Positions 43,943 through 53,018 of a DNA stretch of 64,000 nt are shown here, in pieces (the first letter of the stretch is position 1; each line of letters begins with the position of its first letter). The DNA lies in assembly GCA_902788035.1 (NCBI GenBank), contig CADAIL010000006.1, positions 25,345 through 89,344 on the forward strand. Reading direction: 5' to 3'. The notes beneath the pieces are model-generated. The model saw only the letters and a program-made list of their open reading frames with translations. It was not told the origin of the DNA and ran no database searches. Position numbers and translations under genes: made by a program. Source of the stretch: an uncultured Lachnospiraceae bacterium (GTDB lineage Bacteria; Bacillota; Clostridia; Lachnospirales; Lachnospiraceae).

Positions 43943-45358
43943 TCATCCTTCAACACTCTCGATAATCTCTTTGTACTTTATGACAAGCTCATTCTCCAAA
44001 GCCCCGTCAATCTTAAGAACTTCCTGAAGTGCCTGCTTTGCCGTATCGGAATTCCTCTCGTCGTATAACCTCATAGCTATGACTTTGACCCATGCAGAGA
44101 TTTTTTCCTCATCAGAAGAGTCTTCTCTGATAAATTCCGAGAGAAGTCTCTCAGCACTTCCCGTATCACCCACGATTCTGCTGAGGTCCGCAGCTTTGAG
44201 CCTCAAAAATCCAAGCTCCTCATCTCCCGCGTTCTCCATGAGCGTAAGGACCTCCGCTATGGCTTTGCGGTACAGCTGATCACGCTCATCCTCACTGTCA
44301 GCCAGGCTTCCGGCAAGTTCATAATAGAGTATCCTCTGCCTGATGACTTCCCTGGCTGTCCCTGTATCCGTATACTTTGTCAGACTGCCCGCCTTCATAA
44401 CTTCTTTATAGAACCCGGCAAGATCCTCATCGACATCCGCGCCGCGGTCTTCAGCCAGTTCACACATGATCCTGTCCGCTGTCTTCCTCGACGATTCAAG
44501 GTACGTGAGCACTCTGTTCCTCGCGTCAGATTTTACAGCATCCCGGTATATACCTCTGAGACTGGCAGTAAGTACAGTAAGAAGCAATAGTACCGTCCCG
44601 GCTATCGCAGCAGCTCTCTCCGCTCTGTACGTACGCCGGATCCGCACCATTTCTTCCCACACTGCCCCGGCGTCCGAATAGCGTGATACGGGGTCTTTTC
44701 CCGCAGCTTTACCGGAGACCCTCCGAATCTTCATAAGGATCCTTTTATCAAATACCCGGCTGATACCGGGCGCCAGCCGAAGTTTATGTGCAAGCTCACC
44801 GATTGTCACCCCCAGACTGTAAACATCCGCTGCCATGGAACAGATCCCGAAATGCTGCTCCGGGGCAGCATATCCCCGCGTACCAAGAGGCATGTTGTCC
44901 GTCTGTTCACCTACAAGGGCTATATCGAAGTCCACCAGCTTTATATTGCCATCGCCCGTGACAATGAAATTATCGGGCTTTATGTCGCGGAAAATGATGG
45001 GCGGTTCCTGGCTGTGCAAGTACGCAATGATCCCGCTTATCTCCGTGCATATGGCAAGCAGCTGCTCGGCCGATCGAATACGGCCTGCTCCGGCGTATTC
45101 CGCAAGGGTCACTCCCTCTATATAGTCCATGATCTCATAGACGCAATACTCATCCTCGAGCTCCTCCACGATCCTGGGAATAGACGGATGATCAAGCCCT
45201 TTAAGGACGAACAGACCATCCCGTCCGCCTTTTTTTGATTTCGGCAATTCTTTCATCGCCCACTTTTTCCCTATCCGGTCGTCAAGGACCACATAAACGC
45301 TTCCAGTCCCTCCGCTCCCGATTTTCTTCAGCACCCTGTATTTGCCTATCTTATCCAC
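43943..45358 (-). CDS. Membrane Ser/Thr protein kinase
   Basis: A 471-residue kinase. Residues 7-240 form the catalytic domain: Gly loop GSGGTGS (14-20), Lys36 in WAMKE, catalytic loop IFRDIKPDN (Asp125) with Phe in place of the His of HRD, and DFD (143-145) where DFG is normal. A membrane helix (about 245-265) follows, then an external helical region with TPR-like spacing and no PASTA domains. The GTG start at 45358 has CCGGAGG upstream; the longer frame crosses a terminator-like hairpin and the promoter. Confidence 0.85.
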   Translation of the reverse strand: MDKIGKYRVLKKIGSGGTGSVYVVLDDRIGKKWAMKELPKSKKGGRDGLFVLKGLDHPSIPRIVEELEDEYCVYEIMDYIEGVTLAEYAGAGRIRSAEQLLAICTEISGIIAYLHSQEPPIIFRDIKPDNFIVTGDGNIKLVDFDIALVGEQTDNMPLGTRGYAAPEQHFGICSMAADVYSLGVTIGELAHKLRLAPGISRVFDKRILMKIRRVSGKAAGKDPVSRYSDAGAVWEEMVRIRRTYRAERAAAIAGTVLLLLTVLTASLRGIYRDAVKSDARNRVLTYLESSRKTADRIMCELAEDRGADVDEDLAGFYKEVMKAGSLTKYTDTGTAREVIRQRILYYELAGSLADSEDERDQLYRKAIAEVLTLMENAGDEELGFLRLKAADLSRIVGDTGSAERLLSEFIREDSSDEEKISAWVKVIAMRLYDERNSDTAKQALQEVLKIDGALENELVIKYKEIIESVEG

Positions 45359-45384
45359 GCTGCTGCCTCCGGTTTCATAGGAAT

Positions 45385-45413
45385 AAAAAAAGGCACAGCT
45401 CTTTTGCTGTACC
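45385..45413 (-). terminator. Terminator-like hairpin in the kinase leader
   Basis: On the minus strand GGTACAGC pairs with GCTGTGCC (one G-U wobble that only works in this direction) and is followed by seven T's. It lies almost at the predicted transcription start and 27 bases before the GTG start codon, so it could be an attenuator. It would also stop read-through from argS. Confidence 0.7.
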
Positions 45414-45422
45414 TTTTGATAT

Positions 45423-45451
45423 AGTATACCGTAATTTGTGTCTATTTGCAA
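45423..45451 (-). promoter_or_regulatory. Promoter of the kinase operon
   Basis: On the minus strand TTGCAA (45451-45446), 17 bases, TATACT (45428-45423). Transcription would begin just before the terminator-like hairpin. Confidence 0.65.
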
Positions 45452-45483
45452 CTGTACCTTTACCATGAAAGGGATGAGTCTGC

Positions 45484-45701
45484 CAAGGGTCACAACAGTT
45501 CAGACAGGCTGCTCAGGGTCTGAGATACGTCGCAAACATCATCTTCATCGAAAAGCGCTGGTCACTACCCTGCGAGCCAAAAAAGCTAAAGCTTCTTGGT
45601 CTCTCGGTCGGACCAGCAATGCTTTTCTCACGAAGATGGATGCTTTGCGCCGTTAACGAACTGTAATAACAGCCCATCTGAAGTTGTTATCAAGGGTCAC
45701 A
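45484..45701. repeat. Palindromic repeat element E3 with 11-bp flanking direct repeat
   Basis: A 196-bp element (45495-45690). The ends are ACAGTTCAGACAGGCTG and a mutated inverse. Nested arms pair CATCATCTTCATCG with CGAAGATGGATG and GCTGGTC with GACCAGC around CCTGCGAGCCAAAA. Both sides carry the identical 11 bases CAAGGGTCACA (45484-45494 and 45691-45701), as expected of a target-site duplication; the right copy includes the argS stop codon. It is nearly identical to E4 at 58.2 kb. Confidence 0.85.
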
Positions 45702-47469
45702 TATGATCGGGCGCTTCAAATCCGAGTATATCTATACTCTTATTCAGGACCTTGAGAACAATCGAAAGAAGCCTCAGATAGCTTCCGCGCCTTGCCTCAT
45801 TCTCCTCGGACAGTATCTTGGTGCCGTGATAGAAGCGGTTGAAATCATTTGCAGTCTCATAAATATAAGCGCAGATCTTGTGCGGAGCGAGCTCCCCGTA
45901 AGCCTCTTCGATCGAGGCGCCGAAACGGGCAAGATCAAGCATAAGGGCTTTCTCGGCGGGATCCGCCGGGGCAAGAAGCTCACTGTCTGTCGCGAAGCCC
46001 TGTGCACATGCCTTCTCGAGGATAGACTTTATACGTACGATCGTATAGAGAATATACGGGCCGGTATTGCCCTCGAAAGCTGTAAATTTCTCTTCGTCGA
46101 ATACATAGTCCTTGGAAGCCTGGTTGGACAGATCCCCGTACTTGATGGCTGAAAGCGATACGATTTCTGCCGTTCCGTCGGCATCCTCCTCACGAACATT
46201 CTTATTCTCGGCAATTTTCCTGACCATCGACTCTTTGATCTGATCAAGAAGGGTCTCAAGCCTCATGACACCGCCCTGGCGGGTCTTGAAAGGCTTTCCG
46301 TCCTTACCGTTCATCGTGCCGAAACCGACATGGACAAGCTTTGTATTTTCTCCGACGAGATGAGCCTTTATGGCTGCCCGGAATACCTGCACAAAATACA
46401 GGGACTGGCGCTTATCGACAACGTAAATGATCTCATCCGGGTTTATGTCTTCCATTCTCTGGACAATCGTAGCAAGATCTGTTGTATTGTAGAGAGAAGC
46501 TCCATCCGATTTCAGGACCATGCAGGGCGGAATCTCGATCTTGTCGTCCGGCTCCGCGACGTCGATGACCAGGGCTCCCTGATCGTAGTGAGCATAACCT
46601 TCCGCTTTCAGCTTCTCTACCATCGGAGCGATATAAGGCTGTACTGTGGATTCACCGTTCCACAGATCGAAGGAGACATCCAGTCTTTCGTAGTTCTTCT
46701 TCAGGTCTGCCACCGACAGTTCCATGATCTTAAGCCACATAGCGCGGTAGCCCGGTCTTCCCATCTGTAAAAGATGAGTAGCTTCAAGCGCTTCCGCCTT
46801 GTATGCCTCATCTTCCTTGGACTTTGCGGAGGCGCACGGATACACTTCCTCGAGCTCTGCCAGAGTGAACGGCGCTTCCTTCGGGTAAGCGTCCATGTCG
46901 CTCGGAGCGTCATCCCTGAAATAGATAAGCTCCGGCTTTCTCTTCTTCATCTCTGTTATGATGAGACCCATCTGAAGGCCCCAGTCACCCAGATGGACAT
47001 CGCCGGTCACATCATCGCCACATGCCCTTGCAAGTCTCTTTATGCTCTCGCCGATGACAGCGCTGCGAAGATGCCCGACATGAAGCGGCTTTGCGACATT
47101 CGGACCGCCGTAATCGATCACAATCTTCTTCGGAGTCTCCGCCTGCGGAATGGACAGGTAGGGATCGGAATCCATCTGTCCGAGCAGATCCGCGAGAAAT
47201 TCACCGGTGACATTGATATTGATAAAGCCCGGGCGGACTACATCGGCATCAAATATCTTCTCTCCGTGACTTAGTGCAGCCACGACATCATCAGCGATCA
47301 TGAACGGAGCCTTGCGATATTTTTTGGCGGCGGCCAGAGCTCCGTTGCACTGGAACTCGCAGAGGTCCGGACGGTCCGAGAGCCGGACCTCACCGTAGGA
47401 CGGATCGTAGCCTGCCGCAAGAAAAGCCTCCTTCAGCTTTGATGTGAGTACATTTTGAATCTTTTCCAT
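45697..47469 (-). CDS. argS: Arginyl-tRNA synthetase
   Basis: A 590-residue class I aminoacyl-tRNA synthetase that charges tRNA-Arg. The HIGH-type motif is PLHVGHLRSAVIGE, with VDYGGPNVAK-like IDYGGPNVAKP just before it. The second motif region is MNGKDGKPFKTRQGG rather than a standard KMSKS, as is usual for many ArgRS. The C-terminal anticodon-binding domain ends the protein. It starts close behind the BY-kinase gene (nine bases), which suggests a shared transcript. Confidence 0.96.
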   Translation of the reverse strand: MEKIQNVLTSKLKEAFLAAGYDPSYGEVRLSDRPDLCEFQCNGALAAAKKYRKAPFMIADDVVAALSHGEKIFDADVVRPGFININVTGEFLADLLGQMDSDPYLSIPQAETPKKIVIDYGGPNVAKPLHVGHLRSAVIGESIKRLARACGDDVTGDVHLGDWGLQMGLIITEMKKRKPELIYFRDDAPSDMDAYPKEAPFTLAELEEVYPCASAKSKEDEAYKAEALEATHLLQMGRPGYRAMWLKIMELSVADLKKNYERLDVSFDLWNGESTVQPYIAPMVEKLKAEGYAHYDQGALVIDVAEPDDKIEIPPCMVLKSDGASLYNTTDLATIVQRMEDINPDEIIYVVDKRQSLYFVQVFRAAIKAHLVGENTKLVHVGFGTMNGKDGKPFKTRQGGVMRLETLLDQIKESMVRKIAENKNVREEDADGTAEIVSLSAIKYGDLSNQASKDYVFDEEKFTAFEGNTGPYILYTIVRIKSILEKACAQGFATDSELLAPADPAEKALMLDLARFGASIEEAYGELAPHKICAYIYETANDFNRFYHGTKILSEENEARRGSYLRLLSIVLKVLNKSIDILGFEAPDHM

Positions 47470-47478
47470 ATACTTTCC

Positions 47479-48162
47479 TTAATCTCTCCCGTAGTATTTT
47501 CCGTAGTATTTTCCGTAATAACCCTTGCCGGATTCCATGTTGACCTTATTCATGATCACACCAAGGATCTTGCAGTCGGACATTTCGAGCTGAGCCTTTA
47601 CCTGCTGGGCAAACTTATAGCTGACTTCGCCCGAAGCGATGACAAGAGCGACCCCGTCGCACTGTCTTGATACGATCGCCGCGTCGATAACGGAGCCGAG
47701 AGGCGGCGTATCAATGAGAACGTAGTCATAATTCTTTCTCAGAGCTTCAAGAAGCGCCAAAAAGCGCTTCCCTCCCAGAAGCTCAGCCGGGTTCGGCACA
47801 TCCGGACCCGAAAAGATCATCTGAAGCGTCGGGTAGTCCGTCTGGCAGAGACACTCACTTATCGTCCCCTGGCCCGTCAGGAAATGGCTGAGGCCTTTGA
47901 GTTCCGTACCCTCGACTATATAGCGTCCGAGAAGCACGGATTTTCTGAGATCGGCATCGATCAGCACGACTTTTTTGCCTGCCTGAGCCATGGACTCCGC
48001 AAGACGGGCAACAATTGACGACTTTCCTTCATTGGGAAGACAGCTGGTGATGCACACTGCCTGTACATTTTCACCTGCGAATTCTACATTTGTACGCAGC
48101 ATCTTTATAGCCTCATCGAACTGAAAATGCTGCGTTTTGTCCTTTAATTTTACGATCGGCAT
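47479..48162 (-). CDS. CpsD/CapB-type bacterial tyrosine kinase
   Basis: A 227-residue cytoplasmic BY-kinase. Walker A is SCLPNEGKSSIVARL, Walker A' is VVLIDADLRK and Walker B is DYVLIDTPP. The C-terminal tail YYGKYYGKYYGRD is the autophosphorylated tyrosine cluster. It needs the membrane partner encoded just upstream. Such pairs control the synthesis or export of capsular or exopolysaccharide, but no glycosyltransferase lies near. Confidence 0.92.
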   Translation of the reverse strand: MPIVKLKDKTQHFQFDEAIKMLRTNVEFAGENVQAVCITSCLPNEGKSSIVARLAESMAQAGKKVVLIDADLRKSVLLGRYIVEGTELKGLSHFLTGQGTISECLCQTDYPTLQMIFSGPDVPNPAELLGGKRFLALLEALRKNYDYVLIDTPPLGSVIDAAIVSRQCDGVALVIASGEVSYKFAQQVKAQLEMSDCKILGVIMNKVNMESGKGYYGKYYGKYYGRD

Positions 48163-48164
48163 CC

Positions 48165-48914
48165 TTACTTCCTCTTTGCCTTTTTCTTTCTGCTCTTCCT
48201 TGTTCTGCTTGTCTCCATAGCGTCATCCTCCTTGGGGATGACTCCGAGGACAGACAGACCGAGATATCGCTCCACATCCTCGCTGTCCTTGATCGTGTCA
48301 TTCAGCATGAAGCGGATCACGATCAGTATGACTGCCAGCATAGCGCCGAGAACAGCGCCGAGGAACGTGTCTCTCCGGACCGACGGGCTGGACGGACTAA
48401 CGGGCAGGTCCGCCTCCTCAACAGTATTGACCGCCTGGATCGCCATGATCTTTGTGATATACTCTGCCGAGGATACTCGCACAGCATCCGCGATCGCCTG
48501 GGCCATTGCGGGATCCTGATGCGTGACGTTGATGACAATGTATCGGGTGTCCGCAGGGTTCGTGACCGAGATCGTCGCTGCGAGTCGGTTGGTCGTCATG
48601 CCGAGTCCCAGTTCATCAATGACCTCCTGCATGACAGGGCGCGCTGTGACCAGCTGCAGATAGTCCTGTGTGAGATACGTAGAAGAATTCAGGTCGGCTG
48701 TATTGACGATTTCAGAATTCTGACTCGTCCTGTTCAGAATATATACCTTTGTGTTAGATGTATACATGGGCGTCACGAAGAATTTCGTGAACACATAAAT
48801 GAGACCGCCGAAAATGACAGCCGCCAGGATCACCAGATACATCTTTGCCCAGACAGCGGCTATGACCTCCCGAAGGTCAATCTCCGCTTCTTTTATCTGC
48901 TGATTATCATCCAT
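48165..48914 (-). CDS. Wzz/YveK-type chain-length and BY-kinase activator protein
   Basis: A 249-residue membrane protein with helices near residues 25-48 and 182-204, flanking an extracellular domain with YTSNTKVYILNR and DTRYIVINVTHQDPAMAQAI. The Pro-rich motif (VSPSSPSV) before the second helix and the short cytoplasmic tail are typical of CapA/CpsC adaptors. The tail ends in a run of Lys and Arg. It lies two bases before the kinase gene. GGAGGAG precedes the start. Confidence 0.9.
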   Translation of the reverse strand: MDDNQQIKEAEIDLREVIAAVWAKMYLVILAAVIFGGLIYVFTKFFVTPMYTSNTKVYILNRTSQNSEIVNTADLNSSTYLTQDYLQLVTARPVMQEVIDELGLGMTTNRLAATISVTNPADTRYIVINVTHQDPAMAQAIADAVRVSSAEYITKIMAIQAVNTVEEADLPVSPSSPSVRRDTFLGAVLGAMLAVILIVIRFMLNDTIKDSEDVERYLGLSVLGVIPKEDDAMETSRTRKSRKKKAKRK

Positions 48915-48978
48915 TAAAAAATCTCCTCCGGCATGATTTGCCCGGCGGAGCGCCGGGTACTCTTAGTGCAATGACCAA

Positions 48979-49006
48979 ATTATAATCGGATTTTGCGCAA
49001 AAGCAA
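48979..49006 (-). promoter_or_regulatory. Candidate promoter of the BY-kinase/argS operon
   Basis: On the minus strand TTGCTT (49006-49001), 16 bases, TATAAT (48984-48979), just behind the metA stop. A CCCGGC/GCCGGG hairpin lies between it and the start codon at 48914. Confidence 0.5.
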
Positions 49007-49010
49007 AGGA

Positions 49011-49979
49011 TTATTTCTCATCGACACGCTTTTCCGAATAATTATCCGGTATCTCATCTCCCCACGGCGTTCCGTCGAGATCGTAAGGAGTCGACTGATA
49101 GACATAATAGTTCAGCCAGTTGGTATAAAGATTATTGGCATGAGCTCTCCACACGAGAGGAGGTCTCTTTCCCGGATCGTCATCCGGGAAATAATTCTTT
49201 GGCAGGTCAATTTCTATGCCCTTCTTCTTATCGCGCTCGTACTCGCGGCGAAGCTGCATGCGTCCGTATTCCGGATGGCCTGTGACGAATATCTTTCTTC
49301 CGTTCTCCGCCATGCATAAGAATACACCGGCTTCCTTCGACTGGGCGAGAATCGTGAGTTCGGGGCAGTTGGCAATGTCTTTGGCAGGGACATCCGTATA
49401 TCTCGAATGAGGCATAAGGAACTGGTCATCAAACCCCCGGACCAGCGGGACCTTGCGATTGAACACCTTGTGCTGGAACAGGCCGAACATCTTCTTTTCC
49501 AGGAGCTTCTTCTGCAGACCATAGTAGTAATACATAGCTGCCTGGGCTGCCCAGCAGAGATAAATCGTCGATGTGACATGCGTGTTGATCCAGGAGAATA
49601 CCTGGGAAATCTCATCCCAGTAGTCGACGTCCTCGAACTCATAGAGCTCGACAGGCGCTCCGGTGACGATCATTCCGTCGTAGTGTTTCCTTTTGATCTG
49701 ATCAAAAGTCACGTAGAAGGTATCCAGGTGGCTCTTGGATGTATTCTTGGAATCATGCGAGCGCATTCTCATAAAAGTACAGTCGATCTGGAGCGGCGTG
49801 TTCGAGAGTTCCCTGAGTATCTGGAGCTCTGTGTCCTCCTTGATCGGCATGAGATTCAGGATGAGGATCTGGATCGGGCGGATATCCTGGTGGACCGCGC
49901 GGTTCTCGTCCATGACGAATATATTCTCTTTCTCAAGGATCGCCCTGACGGGCAGATCATTCGGTACTTTAATCGGCAT
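49011..49979 (-). CDS. metA: Homoserine O-acetyltransferase (MetA type)
   Basis: A 322-residue enzyme that acylates homoserine in methionine synthesis. The catalytic Cys142 is in LCWAAQA, the partner His in VTGHPEYGR. Residue 111 is Glu (GAPVEL), the known marker for acetyl-CoA use in this family, whereas succinyl-CoA enzymes have Gly. It overlaps the end of ligA by eleven bases, an unusual pairing of a biosynthetic gene with a DNA repair gene, so it is probably co-transcribed from the rluB side. Confidence 0.93.
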   Translation of the reverse strand: MPIKVPNDLPVRAILEKENIFVMDENRAVHQDIRPIQILILNLMPIKEDTELQILRELSNTPLQIDCTFMRMRSHDSKNTSKSHLDTFYVTFDQIKRKHYDGMIVTGAPVELYEFEDVDYWDEISQVFSWINTHVTSTIYLCWAAQAAMYYYYGLQKKLLEKKMFGLFQHKVFNRKVPLVRGFDDQFLMPHSRYTDVPAKDIANCPELTILAQSKEAGVFLCMAENGRKIFVTGHPEYGRMQLRREYERDKKKGIEIDLPKNYFPDDDPGKRPPLVWRAHANNLYTNWLNYYVYQSTPYDLDGTPWGDEIPDNYSEKRVDEK

Positions 49980-51993
49980 TGTATTCTCCTTCCTCCAGAG
50001 CTCTCAGGAATTCCTCCTCAGTGATGATAGGAATGCCAAGCTCACGGGCCTTTTTATTCTTTCCGGACATGCTGCCCGGATCATTGTTTATGAGAGCAAA
50101 TGTTTTTTTCGAGACACTGCCGGCGCACTTCCCGCCGCGTTCCTCAATAAAGGCTGTCAGCTCATTTCTGTTCTTGAACTTATGTACATCGCCTGTGACC
50201 GCAAATGTCTTTCCGGTCAGCTCGCTGCCGGCCGACTTTACTTCTTCAGCCATTGTAAGACCGGCTGCGCTCAGCTTTTCAATAAGTTCCCTGTTCTCCG
50301 CAGCCGAGAAGAAGCTGACGATTGCGGCAGCAGTAGCAGGACCCACGTCCTTGACGGAAAGAAGTGTCTCCCGGTCAGCCTGCATCAGCTTTTCAAATGA
50401 GCCGAAATGCCGCATGATCGTCCTTGCGGACGTACTGCCGACATTTTCAATGGCAAGACCCGCAAGAAGCCTCCATGGTTCATTCTTCTTGGAATTTTCA
50501 ATGGCAGCAAGAAGCTTGTCCGTACTCTTTTCAAGTCCGATCAGCTTTTTATCAAGCAGCTCCTGCCTGTGATCTTTCAAAGTGTAGATATCGGCTATAC
50601 CTGCAAGCAGTTTTTCTCTGACAAGCGTCAGGACATTCTCCTCGCCGAAGCCCTTAATATCCATCGCACTGCGGCCGACAAAGTTGATGAGATGACGTTC
50701 GAGCTGGGCTGGGCAGTTCGGGTTAATACACTTCTTATCCGACATGCCCTCTTCCTGCACTATGGGACCTCCGCAGACCGGACACACGTCCGGAAGGCGG
50801 AAATCCGAAACACCCACCGGCCGCTTCTCGGGGACTGACCTCTTTATTTTCGGAATGATCTCCCCGGACTTATAGACAACGACAGTATCGCCTATGCCGA
50901 TATGCAGATTATTTATGAAATCCTGATTGTGGAGAGTAGCCCTCTGGACCGTCGTGCCGCAGAGCCTGATCGGCTCGAACACGGCTGTCGGATTCACACG
51001 GCCGGTCATCCCGATTGAAATTTCTATGTCGGTAATGACCGTCTCTTTCTCCTCAGGCGGATACTTGTAGGCTATGTGTCCGGCGCTGTATTTCGCACCC
51101 GCCGGGAAATCGCTCCTGTAAGCGATTCTATCGATCTTGACGACTGCTCCGTCTATATCGTAAGCCAGATCTCCGCGCATCTCGCCGATTCTGTCGATCT
51201 CGGATATGATTTCCTCGTCGGTCCTGCATACAGCAGACGGTGCAGTCTTCATCCCCAGTTCCCGAAGCCGCCTTAGACCTTCGAAATGACTGTCCATAAA
51301 TTCCGGACTCCCATCCTGAACATTGAAGATAAAAAGAGAAAGACCTCTCTTTTTTGTCATTGCGGGATCCAGCTGGCGAAGAGTCCCTGCAGCGCAGTTG
51401 CGGGGATTGGCAAATGTCTTTTTGCCCTGAAGCTCCTGCTCCTCATTCGTTCTGTCAAAGTCAGCATGAGACATGTAGACCTCACCGCGAACCTCGAGGT
51501 AAGGCGTGTCCGTGTCGATACTCTCTCTCACGTCAGGAATGACTCTCGCGTTGACCGTGACATCCTCACCGATCATACCGTCGCCCCTGGTCTCCGCCAT
51601 TGTGAGTTTCCCGCCCGTATAGCGCAGTGTCATGGACAGGCCGTCAATCTTCTGTTCCACGCAGAAGATCGCGTCCGGATGGATCTCGCGGACTCTGTGG
51701 ACCCAATCCAGCACATCTTCTTTATTAAAGACATCCTGGATGGAAAGCATCGGAACATTGTGGCTGACTGTAACGCCTGCGGTCCTCTTGACACTGGCGC
51801 CTACAGTCTGAGTCGGCGAATCATCGGTCAGAAGAGACGGATCCTCGCGCTCCATAGCCTTGAGGCGCAGCATCAGCTGGTCGTATTCATAGTCGGAGAC
51901 AATCGCTTCCCCTGCCTCGTAAGCCTCATTATATTTTCTGATCTCGGCTGTAAGTTTTTTGTACTCGCTGAGTTTTTCATTTTCGTTATTCAT
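49969..51993 (-). CDS. ligA: NAD-dependent DNA ligase
   Basis: A 674-residue ligase that seals nicks in replication and repair. The adenylated Lys lies in VEQKIDGLSM, with GDGMIGEDVTVNARV, the zinc finger (CPVCGG and CINPNCP), helix-hairpin-helix repeats and a C-terminal BRCT domain (GKTFAVTGDVHKFKNR). The start at 51993 is favoured by GAGGT at 8-base spacing; an ATG at 52008 forms an ATGA overlap with the rluB stop and is possible through coupling. Confidence 0.95.
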   Translation of the reverse strand: MNNENEKLSEYKKLTAEIRKYNEAYEAGEAIVSDYEYDQLMLRLKAMEREDPSLLTDDSPTQTVGASVKRTAGVTVSHNVPMLSIQDVFNKEDVLDWVHRVREIHPDAIFCVEQKIDGLSMTLRYTGGKLTMAETRGDGMIGEDVTVNARVIPDVRESIDTDTPYLEVRGEVYMSHADFDRTNEEQELQGKKTFANPRNCAAGTLRQLDPAMTKKRGLSLFIFNVQDGSPEFMDSHFEGLRRLRELGMKTAPSAVCRTDEEIISEIDRIGEMRGDLAYDIDGAVVKIDRIAYRSDFPAGAKYSAGHIAYKYPPEEKETVITDIEISIGMTGRVNPTAVFEPIRLCGTTVQRATLHNQDFINNLHIGIGDTVVVYKSGEIIPKIKRSVPEKRPVGVSDFRLPDVCPVCGGPIVQEEGMSDKKCINPNCPAQLERHLINFVGRSAMDIKGFGEENVLTLVREKLLAGIADIYTLKDHRQELLDKKLIGLEKSTDKLLAAIENSKKNEPWRLLAGLAIENVGSTSARTIMRHFGSFEKLMQADRETLLSVKDVGPATAAAIVSFFSAAENRELIEKLSAAGLTMAEEVKSAGSELTGKTFAVTGDVHKFKNRNELTAFIEERGGKCAGSVSKKTFALINNDPGSMSGKNKKARELGIPIITEEEFLRALEEGEYNAD

Positions 51994-52004
51994 TGAGTAT
52001 GACC

Positions 52005-52832
52005 TCATCTGCCTTTATTATTGATGACCCTTCTGTCCGTACCGGGCTTTACCGCCAGCCGTCTCATTTCCGTGATTTCCTCGTCCGTAAGAGGCCTCAT
52101 GGCTCCCTCCTTAAGATCTCCGAGAAGAAGGTTCATGATGCGGACTCTTTTAATTTCAAGCACCGAATAACCTTTCGAAAGGCACATTCGCCGAATCTGT
52201 CTGTTAAATCCCTGTGTCAGGATAATTGAAAACTCTTTTTTATTGAGACGGCGAACACGGCATGGCCGGGTCCTGACTATGGTCCCTTTCCTCCTGCCCT
52301 TTTTCCCTATCTCATTTGTGAGGTGACGGTCATCGTCCAGCACGATCTCCATACCGTTCTGCATGGCTATAATGAACTCCGGAGTGAGGACCTTGTCTAC
52401 CTTCACGATATATTCCTTCTCATGATAGTTGGAAGCCCGCATGATCATATCATTCAGTTCGCCGTCGTTGGTCAGAAGCACAAGTCCGGTCGAATCCCTG
52501 TCTAACCTGCCGGCATAGGAAATATACTGTGAAAGACCGGCGTAGTCTATTATATTATTGCTGATATGCCGGTCGCCCGTACAGATAATTCCCTTAGGCT
52601 TGTTCAGCATATAATAGAGTTTCTCCTGCTTTTCGGCTGCGACCTCTTTCCCGTTTACAAACACACGGTCTCCCGGGCACACCCGCTCCCCCACCTGCGC
52701 GAGGACTTCCCTGTCCTCGCCGCTCCTTAGAATCGTCACCGAACCGTTTTCGATGAGACGGTCCGCTTCCCGTCGTGAGCAGACCCCTGCGGCACTGATA
52801 TATTTATTTAATCGAATACTTTCCTGATCCAT
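52005..52832 (-). CDS. 23S rRNA pseudouridine synthase, RluB/RsuA family
   Basis: A 275-residue enzyme with an N-terminal S4 domain (IRLNKYISAAGVCSRREADRL, two residues short of a full helix pair) and the catalytic Asp in AGRLDRDSTGLVLLTNDG. RluB/RluF/RsuA members cannot be told apart with certainty here; RluB is the usual clostridial one. The start at 52832 has CAGGG upstream; an ATG at 52868 with AAGG is an alternative. It heads the rluB-ligA-metA operon. Confidence 0.88.
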   Translation of the reverse strand: MDQESIRLNKYISAAGVCSRREADRLIENGSVTILRSGEDREVLAQVGERVCPGDRVFVNGKEVAAEKQEKLYYMLNKPKGIICTGDRHISNNIIDYAGLSQYISYAGRLDRDSTGLVLLTNDGELNDMIMRASNYHEKEYIVKVDKVLTPEFIIAMQNGMEIVLDDDRHLTNEIGKKGRRKGTIVRTRPCRVRRLNKKEFSIILTQGFNRQIRRMCLSKGYSVLEIKRVRIMNLLLGDLKEGAMRPLTDEEITEMRRLAVKPGTDRRVINNKGR

Positions 52833-53018
52833 TCTTACCCTGCTGTAATCGCGTTCTTTTCGATTCATTTCGTGCCTTAAGCCCGTCTGCACTCCCGGTT
52901 TCGGCCGTGAGATTGTCAAATAGAGGCACAGATTACGTCTATCATATCATTTTCAAGACTTGAATTAAAGAAGAAAAGTGGTATCATCTTCAAATATAGA
53001 AAAAAGCGGGGGTAAATA

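Noticed and set aside
45438..45656. Open frames of 60-72 codons with the same peptide at 45.4-45.7 kb and 58.1-58.3 kb
   Set aside because: They are two copies of the same palindromic repeat read in one frame. There is no ribosome binding site and the DNA conservation follows hairpin arms, not codons.
47479..48914. A capsule biosynthesis locus
   Set aside because: Only the kinase and adaptor are present. No glycosyltransferase, flippase or polymerase gene lies in the window.
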